DNA of 64,000 nucleotides from Primula veris (GCA_963682055.1 OY821740.1:16764814-16828813); one strand, 5' to 3'; numbered from the stretch's first letter, positions 38,196-49,760 are shown. Notes: generated by a model from the letters alone, not told the origin. Numbers and translations: made by a program.

Positions 38196-38460
38196 ATGCC
38201 TAGGAATACTCAAATATATGCAGGTACATATTGATCGAATGAGCAGGGATGACAAGTAATACAGAGAGAAGAAGAACAATTCAGGCCCACATTATGGAGA
38301 CGATATATTAACATATGGCGAAAAACAATGAAAAGAAAGGAAAAAAGCAGATGAAAATAGACCACATTACAGAGGCGACACAATATCAAACGAAGAAATC
38401 AACAAAGGAAAATCAATCCAATCAATGAAATATCAGTACGACAATGGGAAGCTCATAACA

Positions 38461-38483
38461 CAAAAAAAAAAAAAAAAAAAAAA
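38461..38483. repeat. Poly(A) run
   Basis: About 22 consecutive A on the plus strand, just downstream of the 3' end of the large antisense gene. Confidence 0.85.
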
Positions 38484-38548
38484 GACACAAATATTCCTCG
38501 CCCGCATTACGGAGGCAACGAGATATCACCAACAATGAAGAAACGGAT

Positions 38549-41500
38549 TTAAGAACTACTGCTACAGGAGGAACACGACGGTAACTGACCGAGTTCAACC
38601 TCTTCGTCATCCGTTGTCGTGTCCCCATCTGTCTCATCGCCATTAAACCGTTCCTCAGAGATGAGTGCGTCGAAATTGGTCGTATGAGCACCAACGCAGG
38701 TCAGCGTCTTAAGCCGCGCTGCGAACTCGGCTCCTTTAGCAATCTCGTGAGCATCTGAGGCCGCTTTGCGGCGGGCATCATCGAAGGGAAGGTTACGAGC
38801 TTCGATCCAATCCGCAGAAGCATCATATCTGGCTCGAGACAGCTGAAAATACTTCACCAACATGTTGGCCTTGGTAACCAACAGCTTTAATTTGCCGAAA
38901 TATTTTTCCTTCACACGCCAATATCGATCCAAACGACGCCCCTGAACCTCAACAACATGCTCAGTACGGCGAACATATTCTCGAAAAGAGGCCGCCTGAG
39001 TTTTCAGCTTGGCCCGAAGTCGAGCACATTGGTCGATCAACTTGACATTTTTGCCCATCAAAACGATGTAAGGCGACTTGGCAGGCACCTCACTAGCCGC
39101 ACCAGATGAGACCTCGTCCCGGGCAGCACCAGTAGGTCCTAACCCCGGGCTAACTAGGCATGGAGAACCAGCCTGGTGCGACATAGTAGCGTGTGCCTAT
39201 AAAAAGAAAACGGGGAAGAAGGAGACGAGATGAATATTCAACCGCAAGAAATGAAAAGATGAAAAGAGAAAACCGAATATTTTTATACAAGCTACAATTT
39301 AAACGACAAAACAAGCTACTCAGTCATTAATCCGATAACCCGTTAACAGACGCTGAGGTCTCAACGACGTCAGCAAAATGAATATCTCGAAGAGAAACAA
39401 TTTGCGTCCCCAAACGCTCATGAACGACCACATCGACTCGGTTCAAGGCAGCCGTGGTCTCAGTTACCCCGGCCGTCGCATCAACTATGCGTTCTGCCCG
39501 GGCCACACCTCTCATCCCTTTTACATGCTCCAGCACCTCTAAAGCGCGAACTCGGGCCCAATACGCTCTGGCAAAGGATAGCAGCAGGTTCGTATCCTCG
39601 AAAACGGCCCCTAGGACCAAGTTCAAGCTCGTCACACGGCCTCGGGCTTCATCACGAGAACGCCGAAGTGCACCAAGAAGTTCCTTCGCTTTACCCTTGT
39701 TTGCCGTATAATATGCGGTCTTTTTGCTGAGTTTCTCTCCCAAGTCACGTAACCGAATAGAAAAATTTGCAATATGAACATTCAGATCCTCGACTTTATG
39801 ACGAGCAGAATTCAGTTCAGCAGTTAGGGCAGCCTTAGATCTTTCAAGACTATCTATAACGTCACCTACACTACGACTAGGCGAGGTCCAGACCACCACG
39901 GCAAGAGGATTATTAGGTACCTGACAATATTTTGTTTTCACATCCTTCAAAAGATGACAACCCTCAAACAGGAAAATTAACCCGAGAAAGCCCAACAGAA
40001 AGAAAACGCAGCACCTATATTATCACTTCCCCAAAAGAATATGTTTGTAGATACAAAAGAGACCCACAATTCGGATACCAAAAGACTACACACACAAAAA
40101 AAAAAAAACAAATATATATACTGCCAGAAAAATGGTCAAGGTTCCACCTGAGGAGATGCCGGTGGGGGAGCAACAGTAGCATCAGGTCGAGAAGTGGACG
40201 GGGCCGACATAGAATGAGGACGCAGCGCTGTCGAAATTGTCTGCCTCGGCAGCCGGGGAAGCTCCTCTTCACGAAGATTCGCCCAGTCTACGGGTTTCGG
40301 CGGTGCACCATGAGGACAGGGATACACCAACTCCGACCACGCCCGATCCGACAAAGGAACCTTCGCGAAATTGAGCGCCCGCACATGAGCACAATAGACG
40401 GAGAAATTGGCCATCATTGCCAACCTTGTCCGCTCCTCCGCGTGTGCCGCTTTCAGAGCGGCCACCTCAGCCTTTTCGGCTTCCACGTCCTCCGCCAGAA
40501 GCAAGTTCTCCGCCTCTACTTGGTCGTACTTCTCGACCATGCTCTCTTTTTCAGCCTTCAACTTACCGACATCCTCGGACATATGCAGAAAATCCACCGA
40601 CAACTTGTCATAATTCTCGCCCAGGGTTTTATTCTCGGCGACCAGTTTCTCTTTCTCGGCCTCAAAATCCGCAAGCATGTCCTTTATCTTCCGATCGTTC
40701 TCTTCGACCATCTTCTCTTTCTCAGCCCATAGCGCTGCCATCCGATCCCTTAACACCACGGTACCCAAGACAACCTGTACTTTAACAACATCAGATTCCA
40801 ACCAAAATGCGAGCATCATGGCATACATAACAAAATACTCGCCAAACGTACCCGCAGCGCATCAGCGTTGGCCTGCTCTATAACCGACATGGTAGGTCGA
40901 GCAACTATTTTTTCTGCATCCTTGAAAGCAAGGGGCTTTAGAGCAGCATACCCCATCTTCAAGGCTCGGGGTTGCTCCAACAGCTCACCCCCACATCGGT
41001 CAATGTAACGGGTTATTGCAACCCCATCCACCGACACCTTTTCAGGTCCCTCGGGAACCTCATCCTCCCCACCACTCCCAACACCCACGGCAGTCTCTTC
41101 GCCGGCTTCCATCTCCACTTCTTCCCTCACCTCCTTATCTGAAGGAACAGTCTCATGGACCCTATGCTCGCTTACATCCTCAGCATGGATGGGCGAGGTA
41201 ACAGGCGGATCCTTCGTATCCTCGGCACGAACATGTGAGATGACAGGAAGGATCATCGTATCCATGCCCATATTCACCAGGCGGTTGATATGACCGAATA
41301 GGTTATCGATCGACCCCTGAAACACAATAATACCCATCGACCGGGCAAGAGCAAGGGTAACCAATTGAGAAGTCAGTCGCTGAAACAAGATAACTAATAA
41401 AGCAAAGGACTAGAGAACTAAACGACAACAATCAAAACACAAGAGAATCAATATACATATACACATACATCGCCAAGCGTAGAGGCATCCTCGGTGGTAT

Positions 41501-42356
41501 CCCCTTGGGAAGCAACAAACACCCCCTTGCCCATGCCAACGTTAACAACCTTCTCGGTGACCGATGTATCGGTTCCCCTAGCCCTCTTCGTTGTTCCAAC
41601 GACAGGGTCAGATCCACGACGCTTAGAACGAACGGGCTTTTTCCCAAGCCGAGCAGCACTTCGAGCCCGGACCACTTTCAAGAATTCCTCCTCGGGCTCT
41701 TTGGGGATCTCGGGCACAGGATTCCCCTTGGTCACCGGCCCCACAGGGTACCCGAGCAGCATGGGAGCAGTACGGCTCACAGGATCCGGCGTCGGTCCAG
41801 GCCCCCACCATTTCCAAAGAGCTAACAGAGCCTCTACATTGGGAGCGCCAAGGTCTGGCATAGTGGGAGCATTGGTAGCCGGTCCAGGAATCTGGTGTCC
41901 CGCACAACCCCATTCACCGGAAGCAATAACGATACCAAGATTGTGCTCTTTGTTGGTATCCGGCAAACCGGTAACGAGCCGGCAAAAGGCACGCAGGGTC
42001 TTCAAATACGAGCTGCGGCGCTCGAAACTCAAACTATAAACACCAAACACATCCTTCAGTTCAATTGGTATTCCGGACAACTCCGATAACCTTTGGATAC
42101 CATTCAGAGTACGGTAACCATTTAGGGCCAGTTGGGCCGGAGCAATCTGGACGGCCTCAAAGAACGAAGCCACCTAGTTAGTAAAAGGAAGCCGAAGACC
42201 CCCAGTAAAGAATGCCGAAGAACGTAAAGCAACTTCTCCGACAGGAACAAATCCCATCACCTCCTCGTCCGAAACAGGCAACCTAATGTGTATGTTGTCC
42301 GGAATTCCGGCACGCCTCTTAAAGTCCTCTTCCACAAATGTGCCAACTTGGGCCAC
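38549..42356 (-). CDS. Multi-exon antisense gene in the gypsy element
   Basis: Runs opposite to gag-pol. Inferred exons, from reading frame plus splice sites: E1 42356-41469 (donor gtatgtg), E2 41379-40852 (gtacgtt), E3 40774-40148, E4 39920 to about 39345, E5 from about 39200 to stop 38549. The E1/E2 and E2/E3 junctions keep frame. E3 can instead end at TGA 40136-40138 and E4 at TAA 39327, so E4 and E5 could be separate genes; E5 also has its own ATG at 39184. E1 resembles the 'putative gypsy type transposon' domain (Transposase_28 family): IPDNIHIRLP..., GGLRLPF..., FFEAVQIAPAQLALNGYR. E3-E5 are highly charged coiled coils (EKEKMVEENDRKIKDMLADF), and E5 ends in an acidic/Ser-rich tail. The start is unsure because only a GTG at 42356 is visible. 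One TAG (42174-42176) interrupts E1, so this copy may be dead. The function of this protein type is unknown. Confidence 0.65.
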
Positions 42357-42431
42357 ACTTTAGGACAGAATTTCCTATCCAAACATCAAAACTCCATCAA
42401 TACACTAACCAAAAACACATCAAGCAACGAG

Positions 42432-42457
42432 AGCCCCCCCCCCCCCCCCCCCCCCCA
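42432..42457. repeat. Poly(C) run of about 26 bases
   Basis: A long uninterrupted C run upstream of the antisense gene's first recognisable exon. Such runs are rare and prone to sequencing error. Confidence 0.85.
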
Positions 42458-43390
42458 ACTCAAATTAACCAGACACCCTACGTTTTACTACCATCCCAAT
42501 CAACACAAATCCAATACATAAGAACCATCAGACGTATATAGACAACCTAGACCATATACCAACGCCACATCTATGACCACAACGACAAATCAAATACAAA
42601 CCCTAAAAACAAAAAAAAAATAATAATGAATAAAGGAAAAACACTTACAGTTATCATTATGAGCAAGCAAGCAAGAACAGCAGCAAGTCTATCGACAATA
42701 CAACGAAACCCTAGATCGAGCGGCGGAATGATTTTCCTTTTTGGCGGGAAGAATATACTTTAGAGAGAGAGACAGATATTTTCTTCAGCAAATTGTGTGA
42801 TAAAAACAAAAGGGATTACTTGGCACAGTAAAAGGGAGTGGAGTCACTAAAAGAATAAAATAATAACCTTCCTTTCGTGTGACAGAGGTTTACCACTTTT
42901 TGCAACCATACAAAAGTCCACAACCGCTGCTATTTTTACAGATAAACGCTCCAGATTTTGCCACGTCAGTGTATCCCACTACCCAAGGCAGTTCACATCA
43001 TTACACCTAAATAAACGGCCAGTGGACCCTACCACTAAAAGCTTCCAGCATACGCTACTGCTATTATCACACCGAGGACGGCCCCCGATTAAGGTGGACG
43101 ACCAACCTTCTCTTCAACAAATGGCACACCGAACAAGATGGACAGAGACCGTTCTTCGCTCAACGGCATTTAAGCCTCAAGCCGAATAACGCTCTCCGGG
43201 GGGATAAACGTGCATATTGCTCGGTGTCCAATATTGTGTAACGTCGAATGATATCAACATAAAAGCAAAGCGAACACAAGAAATAAAGTAAGATAGACAG
43301 AATCAAGTGCAAGACAAGTATTATTCATCCACAAAGGGGGAAACACAAACAATACAACCGAAAAGAAAATTTTACAAAGAAAATACAACC
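42458..43390. other. Spacer between antisense genes
   Basis: No ORF. On the minus strand the 42600-42730 part looks like a 5' leader for the large antisense gene (rc 'gatctagggtttcgttgtat'). The remainder is GC-richer than the host flanks. Confidence 0.4.
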
Positions 43391-43393
43391 ATC

Positions 43394-43756
43394 CTACTTC
43401 TTTGAACTACCCCCCATGTCGGCATCCTTCTGGGCCAAGAGCTCCTCTAGACGCTCTTTTTCCCTAATCAAACGAGAAATAGCCATCTCAGCCTGTTGCA
43501 AGGCATAAGACTGAGACTTGCATTTTTGCTCGGCCTTGAAACGAGCAGTGCCCTCCTCGTCCCAATATTGTTTAAACCTCCTCACTTCAGTCTGAGTACA
43601 CTTGAGATCATGTTTCAGCCATGACATCTCAATTTCTTTTAGCTCAAGAGGAGTTAAATCCTCCTCCCCGAAACCAGGCGGTCGAGGTAGCAAGAAAGTA
43701 GGCTCCTCTTCTAGAAGGGCTTTCTTTTTGGAGGCGGATCTAGTGATAGGAGCCAT
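43394..43756 (-). CDS. Small antisense coiled-coil protein S1
   Basis: ATG at 43756 (MAPITRSASKKKALLEEE) to a stop at 43394, 120 residues, uninterrupted. A basic N-terminus and a Pro-rich segment (LLPRPPGFGEEDLTP) are followed by a long charged helix ending EKERLEELLAQKDAD. I do not recognise a family. It is the first of five short antisense ORFs in this element with the same make-up (short N-terminus, then coiled coil). Confidence 0.5.
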   Translation of the reverse strand: MAPITRSASKKKALLEEEPTFLLPRPPGFGEEDLTPLELKEIEMSWLKHDLKCTQTEVRRFKQYWDEEGTARFKAEQKCKSQSYALQQAEMAISRLIREKERLEELLAQKDADMGGSSKK

Positions 43757-43994
43757 CTCAAACAAAAGCAAGTTAGAAGCAGCAAAAATTTAGAAAGAAA
43801 GGAAGATTGGATAATGAAGTACAGACAATAGAGAGCATTTATAAGGAATCAAAGGGCACGAAGTACGAGGCGTCACAACGGTTCATAAGACAAAGGCACG
43901 AGATACGAAAAGATACATCTGATTCTAATACAAAAGAAAATACAAGTTCCAAAACAAAAAAATATATATACATCAGATAACCAGCCCAATCCAA

Positions 43995-44474
43995 CTAAGG
44001 ATCAATGGGTGGAAAAACCGAACTGCCAGACCGAGAGAAAGCAAAACGAGCAGAACAGTTCAACCGAGCTTGGTAGGAATCATTCATGGTGACCAAATTG
44101 TCATTCTCCGAGGAGACTTCGGATTTCTCCTTAGTAAGAGCCATGACGCGCTCCTCAAGCCGAGCATTCCTAACCATCATGCTAGCTAGGCCTCGAGGGG
44201 AGTTATCAAACTTATCCTGAGCATGGTCCCAAATCTCCTCGGCATCATACCAGGAGTTGGCCAGATGATTTCTCTGCAACAACAAATGATCGAGCTGACG
44301 ACTCAAGACCGAAATCTGGGTCCATTTCATCGTCTTTTCAGGATGAGAGCCGAACAGACTCAAGGCTAAAATGCCATACTCCCTCTCAAGCCTCACCATT
44401 CATCGACGGACCCGGGATACCTCAGTATCCAAGCCCTTCATCTGAGCATGATATCTCACTACAGGTTCAGACAT
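43995..44474 (-). pseudogene. Small antisense coiled-coil protein S2, one stop
   Basis: ATG at 44474 (MSEPVVRYHAQMKGLDTEV) is followed after 24 codons by TGA (44400-44402), then the same frame continues to 43995 (MVRLEREYG... NARLEERVMALTKEKSEV). Heptad-like, Leu/Glu/Lys-rich. It looks like a full-length protein of about 159 residues inactivated by a single nonsense change. Three 29-bp repeats lie in its upstream region (44590-44700). Confidence 0.5.
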
Positions 44475-44589
44475 TCTGGTAAATTGTTAATAGTACAAAA
44501 AAAAATATATATAGAGGATGATGGAGAAGCAAACAATAAGAGTTGATGAGAGATAACTACTAAGAAAATAAGAGTACTTATAGTGCAAT

Positions 44590-44700
44590 GGGAGCATGCA
44601 TATTTCCTGACAACACTTGGGAACGTGCATATTTCCTGACAATACTTGGGAGCATGCATATTTCCTGACAACACTTGGGAACGTGCACCTATGATTGACA
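44590..44700. repeat. 29-bp tandem repeats upstream of S2
   Basis: Three full units and a partial one of 'gcatatttcctgacaacact' plus 'tgggaacgt', at 29-base spacing (44601, 44630, 44659). They lie 115-225 bases upstream of the S2 start on the minus strand, so they could be promoter repeats. Confidence 0.85.
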
Positions 44701-44839
44701 ACGTGGGGGATAGGTCTACAGTCTTTTAATGCCACAATACGGCAAGAAATAAAGACAAGATATTCAAAGATCTATATTCCAGAAGAAACGACAAACCACA
44801 GATGCAAAATAAAAAGAAGTGCAATATAAAGGGGAAAAT

Positions 44840-45278
44840 GAAATTTTCATTAATAAAGGTGGGATACATCACTGTTCGTTACATCAGAGGACATAAAAAA
44901 AAAAAACTATTACATCCGAGGGAAAAAACTATTACATCCGAGGAAAAGTCTATTACATAAAATCATACACAGAAGATCAACAATGTCGGCAAACCCATCG
45001 AACAGGATACATGAAGGAAGGAGGCGATGGGAAAGAAGAAGAAGAGAATGAAGAGGAACATAAAAAAGAAGTGAAAAGCAAGAAGAGGAAAAGAAAAATG
45101 ACAAAAACCCTAGATGTAACACAAAACCCTTAGGATCACAGGGTTGATTGTTACATCGTAGTGGTGCAGAAGAAGAGAAAAAGGAAAAAAGAAAAAGAAG
45201 AGAACAAAGCATTAAACAAAAGAGGAAGAGGAAGAAATGATGAAAACTGACAAATAAAAAGGATGTGAGGAACACCTC
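44840..45278 (-). other. Probable 3' region of antisense ORF S3
   Basis: 'ttttcattaataaaggt' at 44843 resembles 'ttttcattaatcaagggg' at 48463 and 'ttttattaatattttcaa' at 49098, which lie just beyond the 3' ends of S4 and S5. The purine-rich DNA at 45005-45275 resembles 47460-47640. I infer that the 3' UTR of S3 is split by the insertion between them. Confidence 0.4.
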
Positions 45279-45799
45279 TTTTTTTTTTTTTTTTTTTTAA
45301 TGATAACAAAACTTTATTCTAAATTAATAAAAATAGAGTTGTAAGAAAAGTTGTATACGAATAAACATACTTTATAGTGAAATACATATCTTTATTTCAA
45401 ACCAGAAAGTGGAAACTTTATTTGGAAATTATCTTACAAGTGTCTTACATAAACAAGTCAAAAAAAACAAACTTAATGACTCCGCTCCTCGACCCCTGCT
45501 AGATTTGCTTTGTCACTACCGATATCTGAAACAAAATTATACAAGCAACGGGATGAGTATTTTCTTGAAAATACTCAGTAGGACTACTAACTTAAAGAAA
45601 CTATAATAAAGTATAATATGTGAGTATAAACCGTAACTGCATATAGCTTCCTGCAAAAAAGATGGTTAGGCAAATAACGAGAAAAATATATATTCAATAT
45701 GATGCATGTTCATAATTATTTTTCCAATAATGCATGTGTCATGTCCTTGAGCCCAAGTTGGTTGTGTAATGTCTATCCATTTACACGTGGTACCAAAAG

Positions 45800-45960
45800 T
45801 CTCGCCCCACTCTAGGCGGACCAAACATCGCGAAAAAGGTCATAACTCACTCTAGGTAGACACGTCACACCCCACTCCAGGTGGACATAGTCGCAGAAAA
45901 GTCATACCCCACTCTAGGTAGACAAGTCGCACCCCATCCTGGGTGGACAAACCTCTCCCA
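45800..45960. repeat. Short repeats with 'ccccactctaggtgga'
   Basis: Four to five imperfect copies of about 30-35 bases, varying as actctaggcgg, actctaggtag, actccaggtgg and atcctgggtgg. Confidence 0.7.
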
Positions 45961-46436
45961 AACCGGGAGGATCAATGCAAATGTCATGCCATGATATATC
46001 AAATAAGCAAAACAAATTCCACTAAATTTCAAATATGAATCGTTATATGCATTTGTTTAATCATAAAACATACCTCAAGTTTGAAAATGTAACGCAAAAG
46101 GATATTAAGACAATATTATAATAACTTTAAGGTTTCGAACCCACCTCTAACCATTAACTGAGCTTGGCTATGTCTCTTGACCTTCGTCACACCCCGACTT
46201 ACGCTTTTATTACCCACTAAATATAGTAATCTTTCTCTTTCTATATATAGTGTTTATATCTTATGATTATAATACTTTAGTATAAAGAAACTTTGTAATC
46301 TTAATATAATATTGTAATATCTATATAAGGTTATAGGTTGTTGAAGTATGATGAAGTGTGAGGGGGTGTAGGGGATATATATAGTGTTGGAAAAGTGACT
46401 ATGTGTCTTGTGCATTAAATGTGCTGAATTTTGTTT

Positions 46437-47190
46437 TCAGGACATCTGTCCACTAAAAGCTTCCTAGAGAATTCGATATGTGTCCAAATGGAGCATGGGA
46501 TATATGTCTGAACCGACAAGAGAAATATCTACAAGTTTCATGTTTTGCACATTTCCTAATTCGTCATAAGTCGGTCTAAATTGTCCTACAAGATGACACA
46601 TATGCTGTTCTGGAAATTTCAGGACACCTGTTCACTAAAATAGTCACATAGAATTAGATATGTGTCCAAATAGAGCATGGGATATATGTATGAACCTACA
46701 AGAGAAATATCTACAAGTTTCGTGTTTTGTACATTTCCTAATTCGTAAGATAAGTCGGTCTAAATTGTCCTACAAGATGACACATATGCTGTTCTGGAAA
46801 TTTCAGGACACCTGTTCACTAAAATAGTCACAGAGAATTAGATATGTGTCCAAATAGAGCATGGGATATATGTCTGAACCGACAAGAGAAATATCTACAA
46901 GTTTCATGTTTTGCACATTTCCTAATTCGTAAGATAAGTCGGTATAAATTGTCCTACAAGATGACACATGCTGTTCTTGAAATTTCAGGACACCTGTTTA
47001 CTAAAATAGTCACAGAGAATTAGATATGTGTTCAAATGGAGAATGGGATATATGTCTGAACCGACAAGATAAATATCTACAAGTTTAATGTTTTGTACAT
47101 TTCCTAATTCATAATAGAAGTCGGTCTAAATTGTCCTACAATGTGACACATATGCTGTTCTGGAATGTTCTGATATCATGTTACTAAAAT
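46437..47190. repeat. About 183-bp tandem repeat, four units
   Basis: The landmark 'tcaggacacctgttcacta' starts at about 46437, 46618, 46803 and 46987, with a diverged copy near 47170, giving periods of 181-185. Units share 'atgggatatatgtctgaacc' and 'tgacacatatgctgttctgg'. The length is in the range of plant satellite monomers. Confidence 0.9.
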
Positions 47191-47630
47191 AGCCATAAAT
47201 ATTCTCATACAAGTCCAAATTACTCAAATTTTATATATTTGGAAAGATAAAACATAGGTCTAGACTTTTCATTTATATCATAAGTTCAAATTATGAGAAA
47301 ATAGAATCCAAAAGGGTAGATCAATCCCGCTTGTCTGCTGTGTTCCTAACTATTTGAACTAAAGTACTTAAAAACTCATATTTACTATAATCGGAATCCA
47401 AATATAGTAAAATCTATATCTTATTTTAATCTAATATTAATTATAGAATTTTGAGTGTGTTACAAAGGAAGTCAAAGAAACAAAACGAAAATAAGAAAAA
47501 GAAAGACCTAGGAAAAGATAGTAAGAAGAAAATGGAGGATAGAGAGAAGAGAGACTGAAAGAGTATAGAAAGAAAAGGATGAGGAAGAGGAGACGCAGCA
47601 GAAGAAAAAAATAAAAAAGAAGGGGGAAGG

Positions 47631-47924
47631 TTAGGGGGAAGTCGATCGGTATCGATGAGAGGGCCCGGCAGAGACATTCCTGTCTCGAAGCGTCGGATTC
47701 CCCCTCAACACCTCATTCTCTTCGACTAGAGCCCGACGAGCACGTCGGCAGTAATCCAGTTCGGATCTTAGCCAAGTTAATTCCCGAACCATCTCGGTAT
47801 GGTGATAGCGCATCACCTTCAACTCCTCTTCAGCATCCTTCAACAGCTTTAGAGCAGTGCCATAGGAGGCATCGAAAGCCTCCACTTGCAAAACTAATGC
47901 AGATTTGGTTGAAGAACCTTCCAT
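47631..47924 (-). CDS. Small antisense coiled-coil protein S3
   Basis: ATG at 47924 (MEGSSTKSALVLQVEAFDAS) to a stop at 47631, 97 residues, uninterrupted. The helix-forming middle (LKLLKDAEEELKVMRYHHTE) is followed by an Arg-rich helix and a Ser/Arg tail. It has the same size, strand and style as S1, S2, S4 and S5. Family not recognised. Confidence 0.5.
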   Translation of the reverse strand: MEGSSTKSALVLQVEAFDASYGTALKLLKDAEEELKVMRYHHTEMVRELTWLRSELDYCRRARRALVEENEVLRGNPTLRDRNVSAGPSHRYRSTSP

Positions 47925-48270
47925 TTTTATAAGGTTAAAAGATAAAATTCTGTATATGATAAAGAAAGATAAGGGTGAGATTATGAATAAACCCATATCT
48001 TAAGAGGGTATTTATAGAAAGATTAAGGATGGTTTAGCGTGGGGAATTGCAACCGTTCGTCAAAAGACTCTTGGAAACAGGGGTAATTAAAAAGGTGCGT
48101 CTGTTGAGAAGAATTAAAGTGGGAAAGAGCAACCGTTCGTTATTAAAAGTTGAGTCCCTTAAGAAGAAACGCTTGGATTCATGCTAGTATTTAAAAGAGG
48201 GCGAAATTTGAAAAGTCTCAGCACGTGTCAATCTAGAAGAAATACAGCAATTAAGATATAAAGGATAAGA

Positions 48271-48354
48271 TTTGTGCACATGGCTCAAGAAATCTCAGTG
48301 GTCCAGGGGATATTTGTGCACAGGGCTCAAGAAATCTCAGTGGTCCAGGGGATA
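48271..48354. repeat. 42-bp tandem duplication
   Basis: 'tttgtgcaca.ggctcaagaa' plus 'atctcagtggtccagggga', twice, 42 bases apart, almost identical. It lies upstream of S3 on the minus strand. Confidence 0.85.
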
Positions 48355-48538
48355 AGGTCAAACGCAAGACCCAAGAAAAATCATTAATGAAGCCACAAGC
48401 ATGCGCCGTCAAAATTAAATGCATTGGGAAAATAAATCATACAAGAACGAGAAAAAGAAGAGTTTTCATTAATCAAGGGGAACTTCATTACAAGATACTT
48501 CTCGACAAAAAGACATTACATCACAAAGAAAAATAGGA

Positions 48539-48881
48539 TTATTTTGTAGGAGGACCAGCTTCTTCACCGGGCTTCTTCTTCGTCCGAGCATACACTTCCT
48601 CAAGGGCTAATTTGTAAGCCCTCTTGGAAGCAATTTGCCTGTCTCTAGAGGCCTCGAGCTCTTTGATCCGAGCACGAGCACGAATACTGTCGAGCAAAGA
48701 CCTCTGGTGCTCCTTCTCCATGGCGTCCAATCGCTCGTCTAGTTCGACGGCCCGACGAGCTTCCACCGACAACCGGGCAACCCTCTTCTCGAGATAATGC
48801 ACTTTCTTAACTTCCTCTTCAAGATGAGCAACATATTCAGGAAGGTAGGTTGTCACCATTAGTGTCATGAGGAGAAGCCAT
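48539..48881 (-). pseudogene. Small antisense coiled-coil protein S4, frameshifted
   Basis: ATG at 48881 opens with MASPHDTNGDN. A frame change near 48840 separates it from the body, which continues in another frame as YVAHLEEEVKKVHYLEKRVA and ends at 48539. A paralogue of S5: both start MASP, share YVA.LE.EVKK near the N-terminus and KRAYKLA near the C-terminus. About 110 residues in the undamaged form. Function unknown. Confidence 0.55.
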
Positions 48882-49175
48882 TTGTTCGTTAATAAGGAAT
48901 GAATTACACAAAGAAGACAGTGCAGCCCCCTTTTTATAGGAAAAAATGAGGGACATATTAATGATCATCTCAAAGAAAGAACAACCCTCATGAACTTCCC
49001 AAGGGCATTCAAGGCTAATTAACAACAATTTTCAAGGTCCAATTGAGTCATCCAATGAGGTATTAAGGAAACAAACAGACAGGAATAAAAGTAGGAAATA
49101 TTTTATTAATATTTTCAATAATTCGGTTACAACTTGGAAATGATGCCTAATTACAAAGAAATCACAAGAGACTAA

Positions 49176-49487
49176 TTATTCCGAGGAAGAGCTTGCTTCA
49201 GCGCCCTCCGACCCCGGCTTGGACCGATCATGCAGCTCCTTGAAAGCGAGCTTATAGGCCCTCTTTGCTGCCTTTTCCTTAGCCAGGGAAGCCTCGAGCC
49301 TCTTTATACGTTCAAAGGCCCAATCCAGGTCGGCCATCGTCAAATGATGAGCCGCGTCCATATCAGACAACCTTTTGGTCACGTCCGCCAACTTCCTTTT
49401 CGTAACGCGAGCCTTCTTAACTTCATTCTCCAACTAAGCGACGTAATCCGAAGAATTATCTCCAGAAGAACTATTGGGAGAAGCCAT
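49176..49487 (-). pseudogene. Small antisense coiled-coil protein S5, one stop
   Basis: ATG at 49487 opens with MASPNSSSGDNSSDYVA. A TAG (49434-49436) falls where S4 has a His codon. The frame then continues LENEVKKARVTKRKLADV to a Ser/Glu-rich end at 49176. Paralogous to S4 (48539-48881), next to it in the same direction, and about 103 residues if undamaged. Confidence 0.55.
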
Positions 49488-49760
49488 TAAATCACAAGAT
49501 GGTGATGGGATAAGTAATTGTGGGAATGGTATTCCTTCTTTATAGTAAATAGATCTTTGGAAAGGTCAAGGGTTTCCTCGAAGAAAGAGATCGAGGGTCA
49601 TATCGAAATTAAATCACCAGTTTGCGAGTTCCCAAGACATTAAATGGGTCCCAAAGAGCAGTTGTAATTAGGGGCATTTGTTGAATGAAACATAGGAAAC
49701 AGCCCAACCGAAGTAATCTCTTCGACAGACCAATCATGACTCCCTCGACGTGGAAACCAC

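Larger units (their letters stand above)
45279..47466 (-). mobile_element. Nested 2.2-kb insertion with poly(A)-like end
   Basis: An AT-rich block inside the GC-richer antisense region. On the minus strand it begins near 'tgtaacacactcaaaattct' (rc of about 47443-47462) and ends with AATAAA, about 14 bases, then a run of 20 A (rc of 45279-45298), like a polyadenylated retroposed RNA. It contains a block with repeated 'accccactctaggtggaca' words (45800-45955) and four to five 183-bp tandem units (46437-47185). No protein is recognised. Exact ends and a target duplication could not be fixed, so an LTR-type origin is not excluded. Confidence 0.5.

Noticed and set aside
41494..42039. 181-codon plus-strand frame, and a 266-codon frame at 39932-40732
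   Set aside because: They lie opposite the exons of the antisense gene, whose frames show domain similarity, coiled-coil composition and splice-compatible ends. The plus frames do not.
44910..45275. 121-codon minus-strand frame rich in Leu, Phe and Ser
   Set aside because: It is the complement of a purine-rich (GAA/AAG) stretch and looks like untranslated DNA. The frame at 47441-47677 has the same origin.
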